Source: Prevotella sp. UBA5379 (GTDB lineage Bacteria > Bacteroidota > Bacteroidia > Bacteroidales > Bacteroidaceae). From it: a stretch of 12,038 bases of DNA. The first letter of the stretch is position 1, and every line of letters starts with the position of its first letter. The DNA is taken from positions 19,798 through 31,835 of the forward strand of contig DHOX01000065.1 in NCBI GenBank assembly GCA_002409785.1. The letters are read 5' to 3'. The notes beneath the pieces were generated by a model. It made no database searches, was not told the origin of the DNA, and saw only the letters and a list, made by a program, of their open reading frames with translations. Position numbers and translations under genes: made by a program. This document shows, piece by piece, positions 7,219 through 12,038 of this stretch.

Positions 7219-8019
7219 TCAAGCCTGTTGACGCGATCTCTTCTTGGACTTTATGGCTTTGAGTTTGCTTCCTTCCATTTCTTCTTTCTCGTGAGTTTCC
7301 TTTTCCTTCAATTCCTTTTCTTTTAAAGGCTTGTAACAGTAAGCCACCCTCCAGAAAGCAGTGATGTTGGCCAGTAATGCGATAAGAGCCATGCCCCCGG
7401 CAACCCACCAGAGATTTTTCGTGCAGCCGGTAAGGATGGCTGTGACAGCGGTAACTACTACACGCTCAGGGCGCTGCATGAGACCTACCTTGCACTCGAT
7501 GCCTAATCCTTCGGCGCGGGCACGTACATAACTGACCATTACTGAACCTACCATTGCGGTGAAGGTGATCACTCCCCACCAGAATCCCTGTGCAGGGCCT
7601 GCGGATTTAAGTTCAAATATCGAAGGATCGGGATTAAAGCGAAGGAAGACCAGACAGATGCCGAAGAGAGTGATCAGTTCACTGTAGCGGTCTAACGTGG
7701 AATCCCACATCGCGCCGAAAGAACTCGACAGATGTCCTATCCTGGCAAGTCTGCCGTCCATCAGATCGAAAAGACTTGAGAAGAGAAGGATGGCACCGCC
7801 CCAGCCGATCTCATGCAGACCTCTGTTCACTGTGTTTGCATCCAGGTCAATTGCTCCCATGATGTAAGCTGCGTGAATGAAGAAACCTGCAGCTGCCAGA
7901 TTGCCGATAAATCCTACTGTGGTGATCATATTCGGGGTGATCCCGGACTTGTACATACCTTTAATCAGAGGATCAATGATCTTATAGATCATTTTTTGAA
8001 GAAAGTCTCTGTATTTCAT
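7219..8019 (-). CDS. CDP-alcohol phosphatidyltransferase, probable phosphatidylinositol phosphate synthase
   Basis: This 266-residue membrane enzyme has a complete CDP-alcohol phosphotransferase signature: D85, D88, G89, A92, R93, G102, D106 and D110. The four aspartates bind the two metal ions that activate CDP-diacylglycerol. A later ARAEGLG...QRPER block (about 157-175) resembles actinobacterial phosphatidylinositol-phosphate synthases, where it helps bind inositol phosphate. Together with ino1 and the AUR1-like gene, this makes inositol-1-phosphate the likely acceptor and phosphatidylinositol phosphate the product. The frame stays open for 65 codons upstream to 8214, but that stretch overlaps the GtrA-like gene, is Arg/Pro/Lys-rich and lacks the family N-terminus. 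I therefore start at the ATG at 8019 (MKYRDF), 22 nt after the GtrA-like stop. The last 35 or so residues are an unusual Lys/Glu-rich tail. Other substrates, such as glycerol phosphate or archaetidyl-type lipids, are less likely. Confidence 0.88.
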   Translation of the reverse strand: MKYRDFLQKMIYKIIDPLIKGMYKSGITPNMITTVGFIGNLAAAGFFIHAAYIMGAIDLDANTVNRGLHEIGWGGAILLFSSLFDLMDGRLARIGHLSSSFGAMWDSTLDRYSELITLFGICLVFLRFNPDPSIFELKSAGPAQGFWWGVITFTAMVGSVMVSYVRARAEGLGIECKVGLMQRPERVVVTAVTAILTGCTKNLWWVAGGMALIALLANITAFWRVAYCYKPLKEKELKEKETHEKEEMEGSKLKAIKSKKRSRQQA

Positions 8020-8041
8020 ATTGCTTGATTTAGATTTCTGA

Positions 8042-8623
8042 TCATAATCTTTTGCCTGTCTTATCCGGGGAAGCCGGAGCTGACGAACTCTCAGGAGGAC
8101 AAGGCGCCTTTCCTTTCTGATCGTTTCCAGACTCTTCCCGGATGGTATCCGGCTGCCGGCTGTCCTGATCGGCCTCTTTCCCGGAGGGGGAGTCACTTCC
8201 GGCTGTTTGGGCATTTCTGTAGGAAAACACGAATCTCCTTTGCCCGGGATAGTTCCATAAAAGAGCTACAAACAACGAGATAATACACTTGATCATGATG
8301 AAATAGTTTTCTCCTATCAGATAGGTGACGAGGTCTGTTCCGCCACCATTCAAGACAAGACTGATGCTCCATATCATGAAATAACGGAGGGCGACACTTC
8401 GCTTATTCCGCTTCGTGTTCTTGAAGACAAAGCGGTAATTGATGATACAATTGGTGATACCGCCACTGACGACCCCGATGAGGTTTGCCCATATATAAGG
8501 TAAAAATTTTGCTTCGGTAAGTCCGATGGACAAGCCAAAGTCAACGATGCTTGCAATGGTGGCGCTCATCTCCGCCTTGCTGATCAGCCATATTTCGTGT
8601 TTGATTCGATTCAAATGACCCAT
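8042..8623 (-). CDS. GtrA-like four-helix membrane protein
   Basis: This 193-residue protein has four hydrophobic segments (about 20-37, 42-62, 80-99 and 108-124). Two family signatures are visible: NYRFVFKN at 62-69 after helix 2, and WNYPGQRRFVF at 123-133 after helix 4. GtrA-family proteins are thought to move lipid-linked sugars, usually polyprenyl-phosphate glucose, across the inner membrane. Located between the PgpA-like phosphatase and the phosphatidylinositol phosphate synthase, this one could instead flip an inositol lipid or its glycosylated form; that is inference. Its ATG at 8623 lies 13 nt inside the upstream gene, so translation is probably coupled. The last 55 or so residues (from about 138) form a hydrophilic tail rich in Ser, Pro, Asp, Glu and Lys that most GtrA proteins of about 130 residues lack. 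An internal Met19 is a less likely start. Confidence 0.85.
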   Translation of the reverse strand: MGHLNRIKHEIWLISKAEMSATIASIVDFGLSIGLTEAKFLPYIWANLIGVVSGGITNCIINYRFVFKNTKRNKRSVALRYFMIWSISLVLNGGGTDLVTYLIGENYFIMIKCIISLFVALLWNYPGQRRFVFSYRNAQTAGSDSPSGKEADQDSRQPDTIREESGNDQKGKAPCPPESSSAPASPDKTGKRL

Positions 8624-9174
8624 CCGGGAATATTGCCTACTATGATTAAGATGACCAAGGAATAGACCCCGGCAAGCAGATCATCTGCCATGACCCAGAA
8701 CGCTCCTCTCTTCCTGTCCAGGGTTCTTATTCCAAGGGGTTTAACGATGTCGAAGAAGCGGAAAAGAATAAGGGCGGCCAGTGCCATCGCTATCCGGTTC
8801 TCATATTCGAAGGCAGGGGCGGCCAGCAACGCTGTCCATTGCCCCACCATCTCGTCGACGACTACACGCTTGGGATCGTCCCCCCAGAAAGGCATCAATT
8901 TTGCCGTGGCCCATATTCCTGCAACCGTGAAGATCAGGATAAGGGCTATCGTAAAGGACTCCAGGGCGACGGGGAAGGACTCCCGTGACGGAAGTGGGAT
9001 CGCTTCTCCCAGAAGAATCCATATCAGCAATGCCAGGACTGCTCCTGCCGTCCCTGGACATAACGGAAAATAACCGGAACCAAATCCTGTCCCGATTATT
9101 TTTGGCAATACTGGCGCACTCTTCAGAGGGCGTAAATTCCTGCCGTTGTTCTTTTCTTGTTCTACTTGTCCCAT
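8611..9174 (-). CDS. PgpA-like phosphatidylglycerophosphatase A, probable phosphatidylinositol phosphate phosphatase
   Basis: This 187-residue membrane protein of the PgpA family removes phosphate from a phosphatidyl-alcohol phosphate. It shows GTGFGSGYFPLCPGT (28-42), VVVDEMVGQW (104-113, with D107 and E108), FRFFDIVKP (138-146) and ADDLLAG (163-169). These match the GFGSG..PGT, WDEFVG, FRFFD.VKP and DD..AG blocks of E. coli PgpA. In E. coli the substrate is phosphatidylglycerophosphate. In this operon phosphatidylinositol phosphate is the more likely substrate, because the next step by the AUR1-like enzyme needs phosphatidylinositol; the Bacteroides homologue has been given this role. It is the first gene of the operon, about 25 nt from the predicted transcription start, with no Shine-Dalgarno site. 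Its end overlaps the GtrA-like gene by 13 nt. An additional housekeeping role in phosphatidylglycerol synthesis cannot be excluded. Confidence 0.9.
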   Translation of the reverse strand: MGQVEQEKNNGRNLRPLKSAPVLPKIIGTGFGSGYFPLCPGTAGAVLALLIWILLGEAIPLPSRESFPVALESFTIALILIFTVAGIWATAKLMPFWGDDPKRVVVDEMVGQWTALLAAPAFEYENRIAMALAALILFRFFDIVKPLGIRTLDRKRGAFWVMADDLLAGVYSLVILIIVGNIPGWVI

Positions 9175-9203
9175 TAACAGGATACTTTTTCTTTTCTGAC
9201 TTG

Positions 9204-9236
9204 CAAAATTAATAAAAAAACGTAAATAACGGAAAA
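9204..9236 (-). promoter_or_regulatory. Promoter of the inositol-lipid operon
   Basis: On the minus strand TAATTTTG (9211-9204) is a perfect TAnnTTTG -7 element. A TTTT at 9236-9233, 21 nt upstream, serves as -33 with one mismatch. Transcription would begin near 9198, just before the PgpA-like ATG at 9174. Confidence 0.6.
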
Positions 9237-9239
9237 AGT

Positions 9240-9271
9240 TTTATTTATTTATCAAATAATCTGTACCTTTG
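9240..9271 (+). promoter_or_regulatory. Promoter of the DUF5686 gene
   Basis: TACCTTTG at 9264-9271 is a perfect -7 element. TTTA at 9240-9243, 20 nt upstream, is a one-mismatch -33. The -33 boxes of this promoter and of the divergent operon promoter are 3 nt apart. A TTG at 9269 that would lengthen the gene lies inside the -7 box and so cannot be the true start. Confidence 0.62.
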
Positions 9272-9292
9272 GGCTCTGAAATTGTTAGCGGA

Positions 9293-11893
9293 GTGATTAT
9301 TATCAAGGTATTAGAGCGCGTTATAAAGAAACCAGCATGCATCATGTTTTTGTTGCTAGCTTTTGTTATTCAGGTTCAAGCTCAGGATCAGCAGGTCACG
9401 GGAAGAATACTGGATAGTAACGGTGATGCTATTCCTTTTGCCAGTGTGTCCTATAAGGGACATCATATCGCTGTGTCCAGTGATGCTGACGGTAAATTTG
9501 ACATTGAACGGCATGTGGGCTGGAACCTTACCTTATCCTGTCTGGGATATAAGTCTAAAATAGTAAAAATTACCGATGATGCCACCCCCCTTTCGGTAAC
9601 CTTGAAGGAGGACAGCCGCAGTCTGGGCGAGGTGGTCGTGAAATCAAAGCGCGGCCATTATCACCGTAAGGATAACCCCGCCGTAGAACTCATGCGCCGG
9701 GTAATCGCTGCGAAGAAACGTACTGATTTGCGTAATCATGACTTTTATCAGTATGATAAATACCAGAAGATCACACTGGCAATCAATGATCTCAAACCTG
9801 AACAACTCAAAAATAAATTCTTCAGCCATCGCAAATATATGCGTGATCAGGTGGAGGTGTCGCCTTATAATCACAAACTGGTGTTGCCTTTGTCTGTTGA
9901 TGAAACGGTCAGCCAGCATATCTATCGTAAAAATCCTTTGAAGGAAAAGGATATTATTATGGGACATCAGAGCTCTGGAATAGGTAAACTCTTACAAACG
10001 GGAGCGAGCCTGAACAAGATGCTGAAGGATTTTTTCACCGATGTGGATATTTATGATGACCATGTCCGGATCCTGCAGTTCCCTTTCCCTTCCCCCATCG
10101 GCAATACGGCCATCTCTTTCTATCATTTCTATATAGAGGATACGGTCTATGTGGACCGTGACAAGTGTATCCATCTGCAATTTATTCCGGCCAACTCTCA
10201 GGATCTTGGTTTCAGGGGAGAGATATGGGTGCTGGATGACAGCACGCTCCATGTGAAGAAATGTAACCTTTTCATACCTCATAATTCAGATATTGACTGG
10301 GTGGATGATATGAAAATTGAACAGGAGTATACCCGCCTGAGTAATGGTGACTGGGTCCTGACTAAGGATGATATGATTGCTGAAATGCGTTTCGCAAATT
10401 TCTTGTCGAAAGCTCTTGTCGTCCGGAACACGAGACTGAGCAACTATTCCTTTGAGGATCTGCCCAGTCAACTTTTCAAGGGCAGGGCTCTCGTGAAGCA
10501 TGATATCAACGAGATGAACCGTGATGAGAATTTCTGGAATCAATACCGGGCAGTCGGCCTTACAAAGAGTGAATCATCAATGAATTCATTCATTAACCGG
10601 ATGACTAATTCCCACGGGTGGAAATATGTGATTACGGCCGTTAAGGTGTTTGCTGAAAATTATATGGAGACGGGGTCCAGGAATACACCGAGCAAATTTG
10701 ATCTCGGACCACTTAATACTTATCTTTCCAGCAACTATGTAGACGGTCTCCGCATGCGTCTGGCAGGAAGATCGACGGCAGCTTTTAATCCTCATCTTTT
10801 CTTTGATGGATACGGTGCTTATGGCATGAAGAGTAACAAATGGTATTATGGTGCCAAACTGTCGTATGCCTTTAATAAAAAGCAGCATTCTTCTTTTGAG
10901 TTCCCGCAGAGGAACATAGAGTTTGAAACTACTTCTGACGTGATGTCGGATGCAGACCGCAATCTGATCCATAATAAGGATAATGTCTTTATGACCATTC
11001 GCTCTTCTACTGAAGATCAGATGTTCGCTTATAACCGGCAACGATTGAGTGGAATCTACGAAACCGACTGGGGGTTCAGTGTGAGTGGAGGGCTTCAGAC
11101 GGAAAGTAATACGACGGCCGGTAATCTGCATTATTATTATATGCCGAAGTCTCCTCAGTCAGTTGCTTTGGGGACTGATGCGGAAGCCCGGAAGATCCGT
11201 ATGTCGGATGTAGATCTGACTCTTCATTATAATCCTGGGGTAACTTTCGTAAATACCAAGCAGCAGAGGTTCCCGGTCAATCTTGATTCTCCTGACTTTT
11301 ATATCTCACAGTCTTTGGGCTTGAGGCATTTCTTGGGAGGACAGTTTAGCAGCTCCATGACAGAGGCGGGAATCTATAAGCGTTTCTGGTTGGGCAGCTG
11401 GGGATGTGTAGACACGCATCTGACGGCTAAGGCTCAGTGGAAGAAGGTTCCGTTCCCGATGCTCGTCATGCCTCCTTATAATATGAGTTACTTTATGCTC
11501 GAAAATACTTTCAGCATGATGCGTGACTGGGAATTCATCAATGACCGCCAGCTTTTCTGGTCGGCTGCCTGGGATATGAATGGTAAGATATTGAATCGTA
11601 TCCCTTTGGTCAGAAGACTCCACTGGCGTGAATATTTTGCCATTAAGGGGATGATCGGCCATCTTACTGAAAAGAATAATCCTTTCCTGGAGCAGAATCA
11701 GACGGATCCGGATATTTATCAGTTCCCGACCAATGCTCATGTCATGACCCATCAGCCTTATTGGGAGGCCTCTTTTGGCGTGAGGAATATTCTCAATTTC
11801 TTCACGGTGGAATTTGTACGGAGGCTGACTTATTTGAATGACGAAAATATTCATAAGTGGGGGGTCCGCTTCAGTTTTGATGCTACCTTCTGA
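9293..11893 (+). CDS. DUF5686 outer-membrane protein with carboxypeptidase-regulatory-like domain
   Basis: From the GTG at 9293 this gives 866 residues. The upstream TTG (9269) lies in the promoter. The downstream ATG (9344) would remove the basic KVLERVIKK n-region of the signal peptide, so I prefer 9293, although 9344 is possible. A signal peptide ends at about residue 30 (QVQA then QDQQ). A CarboxypepD_reg-like beta-sandwich follows (about 34-105: VTGRILDSNGDAIPFASV, then DGKFDI and LSCLGYKS), then the DUF5686 region from about 122 (HYHRKDNPAVELMRRVI). The C-terminal half is rich in alternating aromatic strands and ends in VRFSFDATF, typical of an outer-membrane beta-barrel. The family is widespread in Bacteroidota and is predicted to sit in the outer membrane; its function is not established. 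It is transcribed away from the lipid operon, and no partner gene is visible downstream. Confidence 0.9.
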   Translation: MIIIKVLERVIKKPACIMFLLLAFVIQVQAQDQQVTGRILDSNGDAIPFASVSYKGHHIAVSSDADGKFDIERHVGWNLTLSCLGYKSKIVKITDDATPLSVTLKEDSRSLGEVVVKSKRGHYHRKDNPAVELMRRVIAAKKRTDLRNHDFYQYDKYQKITLAINDLKPEQLKNKFFSHRKYMRDQVEVSPYNHKLVLPLSVDETVSQHIYRKNPLKEKDIIMGHQSSGIGKLLQTGASLNKMLKDFFTDVDIYDDHVRILQFPFPSPIGNTAISFYHFYIEDTVYVDRDKCIHLQFIPANSQDLGFRGEIWVLDDSTLHVKKCNLFIPHNSDIDWVDDMKIEQEYTRLSNGDWVLTKDDMIAEMRFANFLSKALVVRNTRLSNYSFEDLPSQLFKGRALVKHDINEMNRDENFWNQYRAVGLTKSESSMNSFINRMTNSHGWKYVITAVKVFAENYMETGSRNTPSKFDLGPLNTYLSSNYVDGLRMRLAGRSTAAFNPHLFFDGYGAYGMKSNKWYYGAKLSYAFNKKQHSSFEFPQRNIEFETTSDVMSDADRNLIHNKDNVFMTIRSSTEDQMFAYNRQRLSGIYETDWGFSVSGGLQTESNTTAGNLHYYYMPKSPQSVALGTDAEARKIRMSDVDLTLHYNPGVTFVNTKQQRFPVNLDSPDFYISQSLGLRHFLGGQFSSSMTEAGIYKRFWLGSWGCVDTHLTAKAQWKKVPFPMLVMPPYNMSYFMLENTFSMMRDWEFINDRQLFWSAAWDMNGKILNRIPLVRRLHWREYFAIKGMIGHLTEKNNPFLEQNQTDPDIYQFPTNAHVMTHQPYWEASFGVRNILNFFTVEFVRRLTYLNDENIHKWGVRFSFDATF

Positions 11894-12000
11894 GGCTTTT
11901 ACAGGAATGCAAGTTGTTGGGGGGAATTTGACGTCTTCATACAGGTGTTATGGTCACTCGTGATCCTGAGGGTGTGTGCATGACTCCGACGATAGTCAAT

Positions 12001-12038
12001 GGTAAGCGAAATGGTGTGTTTTGGGGTAACGAAATGGT
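12001..12038. repeat. Imperfect direct repeat at the right edge
   Basis: GGTAAGCGAAATGGT (12001-12015) recurs as GGTAACGAAATGGT (12025-12038) with one base missing, separated by 9 bases. The second copy ends at the window edge, so the number of units is unknown. The preceding stretch 11894-12000 holds no supported gene or clear terminator. Confidence 0.5.

Noticed and set aside
7209..7226. Inverted repeat AGGCTT/AAGCCT at the phosphatidyltransferase stop
   Set aside because: The stem is 6 bp, straddles the stop codon and has no following T-run on the minus strand, so it is not a convincing terminator.
8020..8214. Upstream in-frame extension of the phosphatidyltransferase (65 codons)
   Set aside because: It overlaps the GtrA-like tail in another frame, lacks family similarity and is Arg/Pro/Lys-rich. 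The ATG at 8019 gives the normal family N-terminus.
11935..12038. Minus-strand open frame at the right edge, possibly the end of a neighbouring gene
   Set aside because: Only about 33 codons to a stop, no recognisable sequence, and it includes the direct repeat; not supportable from this window.

Overview
The window looks like chromosomal DNA from a member of the Bacteroidota, most likely order Bacteroidales (Bacteroides/Prevotella type). Four lines of evidence support this. Its promoters fit the Bacteroidota -33 TTTG / -7 TAnnTTTG pattern. Most starts lack a strong Shine-Dalgarno site. It carries a DUF5686 outer-membrane protein with a carboxypeptidase-regulatory-like domain and lipoproteins with head-GIN (DUF2807) domains. 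It also holds the gene set for inositol phospholipids and inositol sphingolipids known from gut Bacteroides. The species cannot be fixed from this stretch. I see no rRNA, tRNA, CRISPR array, transposase or prophage gene.

Layout. (1) 1-2577, minus: the N-terminal 859 residues of a large protein with two fused (R)-2-hydroxyacyl-CoA dehydratase activase domains; it runs off the left edge. (2) 2578-3120: a 543-base divergent regulatory region with a textbook promoter for the activase, which gives a leader of about 215 nt, and a promoter for the next gene. (3) 3121-4431, plus: myo-inositol-1-phosphate synthase, closed by a clear intrinsic terminator. (4) 4555-6213, plus: two tandem paralogous head-GIN lipoproteins with a strict 20-residue coil period. 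One uses GSGD turns and the other GTGN/GTGS turns. (5) 9174 down to 6257, minus: a four-gene operon of PgpA-like phosphatase, GtrA-like membrane protein, CDP-alcohol phosphatidyltransferase and AUR1-like PAP2 enzyme. (6) 9293-11893, plus: the DUF5686 outer-membrane protein, divergent from the operon, with the two promoters back to back. (7) 11894-12038: non-coding, ending in an imperfect direct repeat.

How the genes fit together. Ino1 makes inositol-1-phosphate from glucose-6-phosphate. The CDP-alcohol phosphatidyltransferase would join it to CDP-diacylglycerol to give phosphatidylinositol phosphate. The PgpA-like phosphatase would remove the phosphate to give phosphatidylinositol. The AUR1-like enzyme would move phosphoinositol onto (dihydro)ceramide to give inositol phosphorylceramide. 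This matches the inositol-lipid locus described in Bacteroides thetaiotaomicron (BT_1522-BT_1526, from memory). Here ino1 is on the opposite strand and is separated from the rest by the two head-GIN genes. The lipid pathway itself is therefore not new. The less explained parts are the paralogous beta-solenoid lipoproteins inside the locus, the GtrA-like protein (a flippase candidate) with its charged tail, the long activase leader and the compact divergent promoter.
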